Shown in pieces: positions 11,041-22,332 of a DNA stretch of 64,000 nucleotides. The first letter of the stretch is position 1. Each line of letters starts with the position of its first letter. A program made the translations under genes and the position numbers. The notes beneath the pieces were generated by a model. That model was given only the letters and a program-made list of their open reading frames with translations, did not search any database and was not told the DNA's origin. Source of the DNA: Alopecurus myosuroides (taxonomy: Eukaryota; Streptophyta; Magnoliopsida; Poales; Poaceae); the NCBI GenBank assembly GCA_028641055.1, contig CM054060.1, positions 161,980,696 through 162,044,695 of the forward strand. Reading direction: 5' to 3'.

Positions 11041-12454
11041 GATGCTAGCAAATATGGTTAGTATAAGTTTGAGAAAACCACAACTTAACTTGAATCAAAA
11101 TAACTCACAAGTTTAAAGATTCCAACTAGCGGTATGATCTTGCAAGACATAATGAAAATTATCAAGGTTGCTATCCACATTGAAGTCGTATACCATCATA
11201 ATTTCAACTGATTATTCAAGTGTGGCATAGTTTCAAGCTTTTAGACCAACTATTAATTGTTTTTTCACTTTACTAAACCAGCAAGTTTACCCATTAGGCA
11301 TATTAATATCTTAAAACTACATCAATGATTCAAGTGAAACAATTTAATGATCTACAAGATTATGTAGTTTCTTCTCACATAACTACCACATGCATGACAA
11401 TTTTCGTCCCAAACAACAACAATCAATTTGAAAGACTCTCTAAACAAATATTTAATAAATACGAGAGAGCTAATCATATCTAAATATAGCAAACAAACAA
11501 GCTCTGAACAAAATAAGAAAGAAAAACAAGACCTAAAAACGACAATAGCAAAAACTGAATACTCACAAAGCAATAAGAGTGAAAACTAGAGTGTTCTAAA
11601 AAATCATAATGAAGTGTGTTTATATCAAACACAAACAAAGAATTCTAGGATCCAAACAATTATGATCAGCAAGAAAAAAACAGAAAGCAAAATAAAATGA
11701 AGCTCCAAGAATAACACATATTATGTGAAGAAATAAAAATATAGTGCCTTAAAAGATGACACCATAATTTTGTTAATGAAGAAGGGGATGCCTTCTGCAT
11801 CCCCAAGCTTTCAAGCTTGTACTTATTGCATATTTATTGGGGTGATATGGGCATCCCCAAGCTTGACACTTGAAAACTTCCTCCACACAAAACTTTGCAC
11901 AATCTTCATTAGCGGGGTTAGTGCATCAAATAAATAAATCCACTTGGTTTAGTTTTAACACAAGAAAAACACTCAATTTAAACATTAGCTACTAGAACAA
12001 CTTCTTTTAAAGCTCCCCACTCCTATAGACCACAAAAATAAAAAAGATTAAGATGCAAATGCAAAGAAAGGCAGAAATCTGACAAACAGAACTGACTGTA
12101 AAGATGAATTTTTTTGAGGCACTTTCGTAGCTCCAATAAAAAGGTGGTCAACTAGTGAAAGTTAGATAACCACCAGGGGAAGACGCCTGATTGTTTTTAG
12201 AATTTTATCTTAGTCTCGCTGAGAGATAAACATTTTTCGGTGAAGCATAAAAATCTGGACAGAAAATAGCAAATTGCACTTCCTTTCAAATAGAGTTTAC
12301 TCTTGGCACAAAAACGAAATAAAAGGATAAAGAGGTGTTGGTTTAGGGTAACAACTTCAAAGACTCACAAAAAGAAAACAAAACAAAGAGAAAACAAGAG
12401 TAACAAGGGTTGTCTCCCAATAGCTCTTTCTTTATAGACATAAAAATAGGTTCA

Positions 12455-12832
12455 TTAATAATAAAAGATGCTCACGTAAGAATAAGAATTGAAGCAAAAC
12501 AGAGCATCAAGAAGAAAATATGGAACACATTTAATTCTAAACCACTTCCTATGCATGGGAATATTGTAAATAAATAAATCAAATAAGCACATAGAAGAAG
12601 GCGTAAGAAGGTAAAACAAGATCAACTTCAAAACTTCGAATAGAAAGAGAGGTGTTTTAGTAACATGAAAATTTCTACAAGAATATTTTTCTCTCTCATA
12701 ATAATTTTCAGTAGCATCATGAACAAACAATATAACTATCACACAAAGCATATTTTTATGATCTACAAGCACATAATTCATATCAAGCTCCAAAATAGTG
12801 GGATCAAAATTTAAAATCATGACCTCTTCCAA
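12455..12832 (-). pseudogene. Element F small ORF b, decayed Triticeae retroelement hypothetical protein
   Basis: A 125-codon frame on the minus strand begins MEEVMILNFDPTILELDMNY and goes on through YVLVDHKN and HDATENYYERE. I recognise this wording as a hypothetical protein repeated in Triticeae repeat DNA, not as a known enzyme. The C-terminal half is hydrophobic and looks degraded (LILFYLLTPSSMCLFDLF, close to a membrane-segment composition). It follows ORF a in the same element with a gap of about 80 bp and may once have been continuous with it. Function unknown; probably no longer functional. Confidence 0.45.
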
Positions 12833-12910
12833 TCCACTTTTAGCAATATTATAACAAGATGATTGATCCCTCTTGAAAGGTACATGACTCCTTCTAGATA
12901 AATTGAAGAC

Positions 12911-13249
12911 CTATCCAATCCCATTTTTAGTATTATTATAATTTATATCATCAAGAAACATAGTACCATCATCGAGAGCATTATCATATAAATTTTCTAA
13001 GGAAACTTCCTCACTATCATGCATATCAATAGTAGGAATAAATAAAGGATTATTATAAGATTTATCAACGTAGCATGGATTATCATAAATAAAAGTATCA
13101 AAATCATTTTCACAAGCATAATTCATAGGGGCATCATGGTCACAAGTATAGCAAGCATCAACTTCATCAAAAAGGAATATTTCAAAAGAATCAATAGGAT
13201 CATCACATTCATCAATATGGCACTCATCCTTCAAGGTGTTTATAGACAC
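12911..13249 (-). pseudogene. Element F small acidic ORF a, decayed
   Basis: A 112-codon frame on the minus strand lies where gag would be expected, after the PBS and leader. It is strikingly rich in Asp, Glu, Asn, Tyr and Cys (for example DECHIDECDDPIDSFEIFLF and YTCDHDAPMNYACENDFDTF) and has no Gag, zinc-knuckle or protease motif. The frame ends ahead of ORF b. It belongs to the non-autonomous cargo of element F, and I infer it was co-opted or diverged coding sequence. Function is unknown; it could also be a fortuitous open frame in AT-rich DNA. Confidence 0.4.
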
Positions 13250-13685
13250 ATTGTCACCATAAGAAGAAAAAAATTCATCAAATGTATCAACTTCATCACT
13301 TGATTCATAAAGTTTGTCATGTTTACTCCAATCATATTTTCATTTCAATGAGAAAACTTCAAATAGCTTCTCTTTCTATATTTTCTTCCTTACTCGCTAT
13401 TGGTTCAGGAAGTGTAACTTCTTTGAAAAAACAACCAAGAGAGGGATTACAAAGCAAACTCATACCTTGTTTTCCCTTGTTTTATTTATGTTTTCTTTAG
13501 ACATAAAGACAAGGTGAAGGCAAAAGCAAACTAACAAAACAAGTAAAAGACTAAAAACTAGAGAACTAATTTTTTGGATTTTTGATATAAGAGAAACAAA
13601 GCTAAATAAAATTAAACTAATCAAGAAAGAAAAAACAAAAGAGAGAAAGTGGAAGTATGTAACTCCCCTAGATAAAAGCTCGAAG

Positions 13686-13703
13686 TCCCCGGCAACGATG
13701 CCG
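13686..13703 (-). promoter_or_regulatory. Element F primer-binding site (degenerate tRNA-Asp)
   Basis: The plus strand reads TCCCCGGCAACGATGCCG, matching the tRNA-Asp 3' end seen in D apart from three changed bases. It lies 11 bp from the LTR at 13715, the same spacing as in D. Confidence 0.75.
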
Positions 13704-13714
13704 GAAATGTAGCT

Positions 13715-15352
13715 TGATGGCGTGAAATCACACACCTATTGGGAGACCCCAAGAGGAAGGTATGATGTAGTCTAGCAGCAAATTTCCCCCCAGTTAGGAA
13801 CCAGGGTGATCAATCTAGTAGAACTTAAAAGTCTCTCAGTAGGTTGCTTGTGCATGGTGTTAGAAATAAAATTGTTGACGAGACCCAAGCGTGGACATGC
13901 ACACAAAACACAAAATCTCTCTTGCTCTCAAGATTTTGAGAAGGTTGTCAATCTTCCCGTCTTGCTGAAAACAAGAGAATTAATTGTATCGAATGGTTGG
14001 AGAATATTGAATGAAAACAAAACAACGAGGAAGTGATAATGAAAGCAAGTAAACAAGGTTGTAATCCATGAGGAAAATAGGACCGAGGGCCATAGTTTTG
14101 CTAGTGGTGTCTCTCCTAAGAACAATAAACATGCTGGGTGAACAAATTACAGCTGGACAGTTGAGAAATCTTGAACGTATAACAATACTATTATTAAGAA
14201 ATATAGTCCACGAGTTTTAACATTGTAGGATTACGTGAAGATAAATAGACCGCCAACCGACAGCATGTATTACTAAAAGTCCATCTAGAGACAGAAATCC
14301 ATCAAATCTCGCTGGTATTAAGTTGCACCAGCGAAGTGATTGCTTGTGTCCAACAGACAAATGCCTTAAGAACAATACATAATGTAAGAAATGATCCTCA
14401 TCCATAGACAAGAACACCACTGTTTTCTCCCTAGTGGCAACAACACAGCCTCCACCCATAACGTTTCTATCAATCGAACGAAGATCCAAAGGAGGCATGA
14501 ACCCACTATCTAGCATATAACCCTCCCTTGGAGGTGCATACAATAACTTGGTCAAGGCAATCGTACACACTGGAGAGCATTGCAATACAAGATCAAAACT
14601 CTCTAAAGATATACGTGACGCAACTCAATATGACATGAACAAAGTAATCATAATATCATGGTTCATCAGATCCCAGCAAACACAACATGCATCAATTACA
14701 TAACGACGATCTTGATCATGTAGGGCAGCTCACAAGATCTAAACATGGTGACACAAGGAGGACAAAACACCCTCTTGCTACTGTTATGGATCCATAGTCC
14801 CGGAATGAACTACTCACGCATCTGTCCGGAGGCAATCATGGCGATGTAGAGGCCTCCGGTGACGATTCCCCTTAATGGAAGGGTGCCGGAGCAGGACTCC
14901 AGAAGTCCTAGATTAACATTTTGAGGTGTTGGCGCCTCTGTATCTATTTCGTGGAAAATTTCTCTGCCCCGAATTTTTAGGGTTGAAGGGAACTTTTAGG
15001 CGAAGAGGCGGCATGAGGCGATGGACAGGGCCAATGGCCCACCAGGTACGGCCTAGGGTGGACCCGCTCCTGGGGGTCACCTGGTGCCCGCCTCCGTATC
15101 TCCTTTGAATTCCGTCTTCGTTCCGGGTAAAAAACGACTTCTGTGATTTTTCACGACTTTTGGCGAATATTGTCTTCAAAATTTTCTGAAACATAAAAAC
15201 AGTAGAAAATAGAAGTTGGCTCTGGCTATCTTGCTAATATGTTAGTACAGGAAATCATACGAAAAACGATATATACATGTATAAAACATGTAAGAACACA
15301 AATAAAACAAGCATGGGGCATAAAAAATTATAGATACGTTTGGGACGTATCA
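13715..15352 (-). repeat. Element F 5' LTR (right)
   Basis: This 1638-bp LTR on the minus strand starts TGATGGCGTG and ends GATACGTTTGGGACGTATCA on the plus strand, with the family palindrome at the outer end. It aligns with the E pieces in inverted orientation and with the LTRs of H and M. A short non-LTR segment follows to the right. No TSD can be tested because the left LTR is missing. Confidence 0.85.
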
Positions 15353-15825
15353 CTCGCCGGAGGAGATGGCATGGAGACCAGAGCGACTGTGAAAACAATG
15401 ATAGGAACCCTAACTGTGTTTATCAATCGGTTCCACAAAGCTACGAACCTACAGCCGAGATAGCCCCGAGGAGATGAACGGTCCCGGTCCAATTGATCTG
15501 CATGCAGATGGGGGCCACAGAGGATGCGACAAATTTGAAATGACCCGCCTCCGTGTTGACCAAGTATCGCATGATCGTATTTATCCACACCCGGCTGGCC
15601 ATCGCTGCCAGCCTCGCCGACCACCTCCTCAGGACCATCTTGGCCCGATTCCAACGCAAAACTTTGTCTAGGATAATGGGTGTAGTGATGCATGGCCGTG
15701 GAAGTGGACCTCGACATCCTAAGCGGACGGGCTTGGTCACCTGCACCCTGCCGCCCTTGGGGAAAGAATCCGGTGACCGATTGTGCCATCATGTAGGTGA
15801 CCAATCATCTGTTGCAAGGGGTGTC
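15353..15825 (-). pseudogene. Possible gene relic, left part (split by element H)
   Basis: These 473 bp between F's LTR and element H are GC-richer than their surroundings and show no LTR similarity within the window. On the minus strand an open frame (15441-15746, 101 codons) reads in an orderly, protein-like manner (MVLRRWSARLAAMASRVW, then AGHFKFVASSVAPICMQI). A second overlapping frame (15328-15804) is also open but runs into the LTR. If H is removed, this DNA joins 23371-23842, which also has minus-strand open frames upstream of it. I do not recognise the protein. It may be an exon relic or other low-copy DNA; no start, splice site or family can be proved. Confidence 0.3.
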
Positions 15826-17426
15826 TGATACGTCTCCAATGTATCTACGGTTTCTAATGTTCCATCCATATATTATGCCAATTTCTACATATTTTCTATA
15901 CACTTCATATCATTTTTATGCATTTTTTGGGACTAACCTATTGACAAGATGCCACAACGACAACCCCTATTTTTTGCTGTTTTTGGTTTCAGAAAATTTG
16001 TTCTGAAAATATTCTCGGAATTGGACGAAACAAAAGCCAAATTCTCTATTTTGCAGTCGCATACACGGAGTCCGGAAGAGACCCGAAGGGGGGCACCAAG
16101 GAGGCCACACCATAGGGTGGCGCCCCCCTTGGTCGCGCCACTACGTGGTGTGGGCCCCTCGGGAACACACCGACATTGCCCTTTCCCCTATATAAAGTCT
16201 TCCTCGAGAAAGTCGTAAACGCTCGAGCCTCTATCCATGAAAAGTTCCGTAGCCACCATCATCGTCAACCCTAGTTTAGGAGGGTTCTGAAGCTCTCCCC
16301 GACACCCTTCCGAAAGGGGAAATCATCACCGGAGGGGTCTACATCACCATGTCTTCCTCCAGAGTGATGCGTGAGTAGTTCATCCTTGGACTACGGGTTC
16401 ATAGAAGTAGCTAGATGGTTTTCTTATCCTCCTTTTGTGCCATCATGTTTAGATCTTGTGAGCTACCTAACATGATCAAGATCATCTTATTGTAATGCTA
16501 CATATTATGTTTGCTGGGATCCGATGAATATTGAATTCTATGTCAAGTTGATTATAGATCTATCATATTTATGTTATTTTTTATCTTGCATGATACCGGT
16601 TTCTAGTAGATACTCGGGCCAAGTTGATGCTTCTAACTCCAAGAGGGGGTATTTATACTAGATAGTGGGTTCATGCCTCCATTAATCTGGGAGAGTGACA
16701 ATAACTTCTAAGATTGTGGATTTTCTATTGCCACTAGGGAAAAAACAACAATGCTTTGTATAAGGATAATTATATTGTTTACATTACGCACTTTACGTAA
16801 TGCAATAATCTGTTGCTTGCAACTTAATACCCAAAGTTTGCTCGGATGACGTCCTGAGGGTAGATTATTAGTCATAGATGTAGTTGGATTACGGTCTATG
16901 TATCATGTTGTATTGCCCAAATGAATCTCATAGTAATTATCATTTAATGTATTTGCACTACGGTGCAGCCTCTATTTTGTCAGTTGTCCAGTTGTAATTT
17001 GTGCACCCAGCATGTTATATATCTGTTATGGAGCGACACCACTAGTGAACTGTGGACCCCGGTCCATTCTTTTACACTGATAATACGACCCACTGCAAAC
17101 ATTGTTCTCATTTCATTCACGTCAAACAAACATCATTTCCCACACTATACGTCTAATCCTTTGTTTCAACAAAACCGGTGAGATTGACAACCTTACTGAT
17201 TTGTTGGGGCAAAGTATATTGGTTGTGTTGTGTATAGATTCCACGTTGCTGGTGAGCATGGTAGTGCGCCCTGCCAACATCAGGTGTCAACAACCTTCAG
17301 AAAGGATTTCTTTCTCCTACTGGTCCGATTAAACCTTGGTTTCTTACCGAGGGAAAATCTTGCTGGTGTACTCATCATATCTTCCTCTTGGGGTCTCCCA
17401 ACGAATGTGTGTCTACACGCCACCGA
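15826..17426 (+). repeat. Element H 5' LTR
   Basis: The LTR is about 1601 bp, opening TGATACGTCTCCAATGTATC and ending near CTACACGCCACCGA, where the right copy has CTACACACCATCA. The end base is approximate because this terminus is mutated. It contains the full middle part that is deleted from the 3' LTR. Confidence 0.87.
16188..16197 (+). promoter_or_regulatory. TATA box of element H 5' LTR
   Basis: CTATATAAAG in a GC-rich context, about 360 bp into the LTR, at the same place as 22699-22708 in the 3' LTR. It is the likely core promoter for the element RNA, with initiation expected about 30 bp downstream. Confidence 0.65.
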
Positions 17427-17436
17427 GCTCTTTTTC

Positions 17437-17454
17437 TAGCGCCGTTGCCGAGGA
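17437..17454 (+). promoter_or_regulatory. Element H primer-binding site (degenerate tRNA-Asp)
   Basis: TAGCGCCGTTGCCGAGGA differs at two positions from the complement of the tRNA-Asp 3' end (TGGCGCCGTTGCCGGGGA). It lies about 10 bp after the LTR, which fixes the plus orientation. Confidence 0.85.
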
Positions 17455-17621
17455 AGAAGAGGATTTCTGCAAGGGGAGTCTCCCACCTCCAATATTTTTA
17501 CGTTGTTATTGTTTTGCTTAGTTTATTTTATTTTGTCTTGTTTGATTCCTTATATCAAAAAACACAAAAAAATTAGTTCCTATTATAGTTGTTATTTTTT
17601 ATCTGTTTTGATATTGCTAAA

Positions 17622-19065
17622 ATGAGTAACCCTGAGAACACTAAGTTGTGTGACTTCACTAGCACAAACGATAGTGATTTTATTTTTACACCTATTGCTC
17701 CACCTGCTCCTACTGCAGATTTTTATGAAATTAAGCCTGCCCTGTTAAATCTTATCATGAGAGAGCAATTTTCTGGTGTTAGTACTGATGATGCTGCTGC
17801 TCACCTTAATATTTTTCTTGAACTTTGTGAGATGCATAAGTATAAGAATATAGGTGGAGACATTATTAAATTGAAATTGTTTCCTTTCTCTTTGAGAGGA
17901 AGAGCTAAAGAATGGTTTCTATATTTTCCTAAAAATAGTATTGATTCTTGGACTAAATGTAAAGATGCTTTCATTGGAAAATATTATCCTCCTGCTAAGA
18001 TCGTATCTCTAAGAAGTAGCATTATGAATTTTAAACAATTTGATAATGAGCATGTTCCTCAAGCTTGGGAAAGAATGAAATCTTTCGTAAAGAATTGTCC
18101 CACCCATGGACTGACTACTTGGATGATCATCCAAACCTTTTATGCAAGTCTGAATTTTTCTTCAAGAAACCTTCTAGGTTCAGTTGCTGGAGGTACCTTT
18201 ATGTCGATCAATTTGGGTGATGCAACAAAGCTTCTTGATGATATGATGATAAATTATTCCGAATGGCACACTGAGAGATCTCCACAAGGTAAGAAGGTAA
18301 ATTATGTTGAAGAAACCTCTTCCTTGAGTGATAGGCTTGATACTATTATGTCTTTTCTTGTGAATGGTAAAACTCATGTTGATCCTAATAATGTTCCTTT
18401 ATCCTCTTTGGTTGCTCAAGAAGAGAATGTTGATGTGAACTTCATTGAAAACAATAATTTCAACACAAAATGCTTGTACAAATAATTTTGGTAGTAACAA
18501 TTACATGCCATATCCTTCTAATAGTGGCAATAGTTATTCTTATGGTAGATCTGGAATGCCTAGCGAGGAAAGGATTTCAGAAATTGAAAGAGCCACTAAG
18601 AACTTTATGAAAATGCAATATGAGCAGAATAAATTATTCACTAAAACCATGGAGGAACAATCTGCTATGTTGAAAAATATTAGTCATCAAATTGAGAATT
18701 TAAATAGGGAAATTTCTGGTTTGCAAGTAAAAATTTCTCGTGCTGAAACCTGTATTTCATCCATGTTTGAAGCACAATCTTCTTTGAATAATAAAATGGC
18801 CGCTAAACCGAAAACCATGTACAACAATCCCTTTGCTGCTACTAATGCCATTCAAGTTATAATTGATGACAATATTAGGATGTTGGGTGAGTTGCGTGCT
18901 AGGTTGGAAAGAGAAGATGAAATTGCTAGAAAGAATAATATAACTAGAGTTTGTACTATTACCACCAGTGATAATTTTGAAGCTTCAAATGCTAGTATAC
19001 CTCCTACTGTTAATGGTAAAGTAATAGGTGTTGGAATGTCTCCACTTCTTCTGTTAAACGTTTAA
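17622..19065 (+). pseudogene. Element H gag, frameshifted
   Basis: This is the capsid-type Gag of the element. I chose the ATG at 17622 (MSNPENTKLCDF) because the upstream codons are leader sequence. The first frame runs to 18485 and contains the retrotransposon-gag core (LKLFPFSLRGRAKEWFLYF, then WTKCKDAFIGKYYPPAK, then FYASLNFSSRNLL) and an ATKLLDDMMINY segment typical of Athila-like Gags. Near 18445-18485 the reading shifts into a second frame that stays open to 19065 and encodes a helical linker (FMKMQYEQNKLFTKTMEEQ, then LNREISGLQVKI) before the protease region. The frameshift makes it a pseudogene. No zinc knuckle is visible. Confidence 0.82.
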
Positions 19066-19359
19066 AATTGCCTGAAACCACTGAAACGGTTTCTCATAAA
19101 AGTGTTAAATTTTTTCGAAATATGGGAGACAATGGTCCCAGTACTTTTGATAATAATGATTTTGATTTTTATGGTTGAAATATTTCTGAAATAATTATGT
19201 TCCTACAAAAGCTGGCCAGAAGTCCTAATGCTAGTGCTATAAATATGACTTTCACAAAACATATTACAAATGCTCTCATGCAAGTTAGAGAAGAAAAGTT
19301 AAAACGTGAAGCCTCTATCCCTAGGAAGTTATAATATGGTTGGGATCCCATCATTAAAA

Positions 19360-19797
19360 TGAAGGTGAATGATTTTGATTGTAATGCTTTATGTGATCTT
19401 GGTGCTAGTATCTCTGTTATGCCTAAGAAATTCTTTGATATGCTTGATTTACCACCTTTGTAACACTGTTATTTGGATGTTCGTCTTGCTTATAATGCTA
19501 AGAAGAAACCTTTGGTTAGAGTTGATGATGTTTTTATTTATGGTTAACAATAACCTTGTCCCCGTTGATTTTATTGTTATGAATATTGAATCCAATGCAT
19601 CTTGTCCTATTATTTTGGGAAGACCTTTTCTTAGAACTGTTGGTGCTATTATTGATATGAAAGAGGGGAATATTAAATATCAATTCCCACTCAAGAAAGG
19701 TATAGAACACATCCCTAGAAAGAGAATGAAGCTACCTTTTGATTCTATTATTAGAACAAATTATGATTTGGATGCTTCTTCACTTGAAAATACTTGA
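19360..19797 (+). pseudogene. Element H retropepsin fragment, frameshifted
   Basis: This is an aspartic protease of the retropepsin family, broken by stops and a frameshift. The catalytic loop (CDLGASISVMPKKF) is read near 19382-19435 in one frame. That frame meets stop codons near 19462 and 19545, and the second half is read in another frame (VPVDFIVMNIES, then CPIILGRPFLRTVG, ending about 19795 with SSLENT). DLGAS plus ILGRPFL is the usual pair in Gypsy proteases. The coding part of the element ends here; no reverse transcriptase, RNase H or integrase follows before the polypurine tract 2.5 kb later. The enzyme would process Gag. Confidence 0.82.
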
Positions 19798-22332
19798 TTC
19801 TTTCTTTATGTGCCTAGCCGAAAGGCGTTAAAGAAAAGCACTCTTGGGAGATAACCCATGTTTTATTTCTGCAATTTTTATTTTGTTTTATTTGAGTCAA
19901 GGTGTTGTTTACTTCTGTACCAACTCCTTTTTATCTTTATCTTTTCTAATTTTTGTGCCAAGTAAAGTCTCTAGTGAAAAGTTGATGCTAGATTTGGATT
20001 TCTGCACAGGAACAAATTTTTTCTGTCCACCGTTTAACTCGCTAAATATTCCAAAAAAATGTAAAATCCTGAAAAACATTGTGCATGATCCTTAGATATG
20101 TACGCAACTTTTCTTAGTTCGGGGTTTTCTTATTTGAGCAACGTAAGTGCCTCGAAAAAAATCGTCTTCACAAACTGTTCTTGTTTTGTCAAATTTTGCC
20201 TTTTACTTTGCATTCTCTCTTTTACTATGTTGAGTGGATTTCTTTGCTCCACATAATATTAATGGTTGTAGCTAATGTTTAAAAAGTATGATAATACTTG
20301 TGTCCATGCAGAACATGTGAGTTTTTTATTATGTATTTACCCTCTAATGAGAATTACTTCGAGTTTGGTGTGAAGTAAGTTTTCAAGGGTCAAGAGAAGG
20401 GGATGATATAATGTGATCAAGAAGAGCAAAAAGCCTAAGCTTGGGGATTCTCCCATGGATTATCCCAGCAAATTTAAAGAAGAGTCAAGTGTCTAATCTT
20501 GGGAATGCCCAAGGCATCTCCTTCTTCATTAGCAACTTATTAGGTCACTTATAGTGAAACTATATTTTTATTCGGTCACATTTTATGTACTTTACGTAGA
20601 GCGTCTGATTATTTTTATTTTCTTTTTATTTCTTTAATAAACTTGGTTGGATCCTAACATTCTTGTGTGGGAGAGAGACACGCTCCGATTTTTCATATGA
20701 ATACTTGTATTCTTCATTTATCATCTAGCTATTGCAATTCTTTTAACTCCTGTTTTTCATGCATCTCTTATTCAGAGCTGTTAGTTCTTGTAGAGTAGTA
20801 CTCTCTTGTTTCATTGATAAATTATTTGGAGAGTTTTTGTTGAAATAAAATGATTGGTGTTTAAGAACAATAAAATATTTCATGCTTATAACGGTGCAAG
20901 TGAAGCTTGTTTAGACCGTGGCTTAGAATTTAACATGTCATGTTAGATATTATTTTAATTTTCTGCTTAGTAGTTATTTATGTAGCATGACTGGTCTCAA
21001 ATATCTGAGAGTGCTTAATGTGTCATTGAAAGAAATCATGAGTTGTTTTTATCATATCGAATCATAATATTGTGGTATTCTCCTTCGAATGCTTTATTTG
21101 GTTGACTTGACGCATGCTTACACCATGTTATGACTACAAACCAGTCACCTCTAGTCTCTATGACCATTTATTTTTAGACTTTCGATATCATTTATGCTTT
21201 GATTAATAATGTTTTGTCGGTATGCATGATTATGGCCATTATTGCTCTCTTAGTTGGTCGCTCCCAAAAACCAAAGTTTGCCAAATGTGTCCACCATACC
21301 TACCTATATGTGGTATTTAACCGCCACTCCAAGTAAATTTCTCATGTGCTACCTTTAAAACCTTCAAAATTATACATGTTTTGTGCTCTGTTTTAGCTCA
21401 TGAGAACGTAGGTAGACGGTCTTTATTTCACTTGTTGATTAGACTTTACACACCTGGACTAGTGATATATACATCCGCTTATCCAATTCGCTCGAAGAGC
21501 TGGCAACGGGGTGCCCAACCCTAAATTTGGTTACTACACAATTCTCTTCACTCTTTTTACCCCTGATTTATCAGTTAAGAAAAGTACACAAGTGTGTAAA
21601 CAAAAGAGAAAAGGGATGATCTACTGACTACAGTAGAAAGGACGTCCTTCATGGGAGCCACTCTTGGAAATTCTAGTTAAATTATGACTTCATGTATTGT
21701 TTATTTACCATTTGTTGACATAGACATACACCTATCTCAAAATTGTTTTCAATACATCTATTTTTATCAAATAAAAAGCTCTAGCACGTGAGTAATCCAT
21801 GCTTCCCTCTGCCAAGGGCCTTTCTTTTACTTTAATGTTGAGTCTTCATCTTCTAACTTTATGCACCAATTAAGAGAGCATAGTTTTCATTTTGAGTATA
21901 TTGAGCATAAGTCTCAAAATTTATTATTGACTGATTCATGATTATGTTATTATTTGTTGTCAAATTATTTGTATCTACTCACCACTTGAACTTTGAACGT
22001 GTCCTGGCATTTATGTTTTGCTATCACTTTAAGGACAAGCGGAATACTACTTTGCTATGTTTTCTTTATGCTCGTAACAAACGTATAACTTTCAGTGCAG
22101 TATTACTCATGATCTTTTGTTTGAGTTACTTTTCATGTTGCAACATAGTTTCTAAGTTACATAGTTAGAATTCAATCTATCATGGCTATGTTTAGAGTAC
22201 TTTGATCTCCGCTTACAATGCTTTTACAATAATATTGATCATGATTGTGTTGGTAGCATGCCACCTCAAAAATTATTTTGTTATTATTGTTTTACCTACT
22301 TGAGGACGTGTAGAACTAAGCTTGGGGATGCT
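19798..22332 (+). other. Element H 3' non-coding region with polypurine tract
   Basis: About 2.5 kb with no credible gene. It shares blocks with D's 3' region in reverse complement (about 21255-21370 and 21970-22060). The last bases, about 22316-22332, read AAGCTTGGGGATGCT, the purine-rich primer for plus-strand synthesis, directly before the LTR at 22333. Similar AAGCTTGGGGAT phrases also occur at about 20436-20447 and, inverted, in element F. Confidence 0.75.

Larger units (their letters stand above)
11041..13714 (-). mobile_element. Element F internal region, left-truncated, non-autonomous
   Basis: This is AT-rich internal sequence of a minus-strand palindrome-family element whose 5' LTR is 13715-15352. 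From the PBS leftwards there is a leader resembling H's leader (TTGTTTTATTT, then TTATATCAAAAA), two degenerate small frames (12911-13249 and 12455-12832), then a region with a TTGGGAGACAACCC phrase like H's TTGGGAGATAACCC at 19845-19858. A long AT-rich 3' region with CATCCCCAAGCTT phrases follows. No gag, protease or pol is visible. The 3' LTR is missing because the left end is fused to E. Confidence 0.75.
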
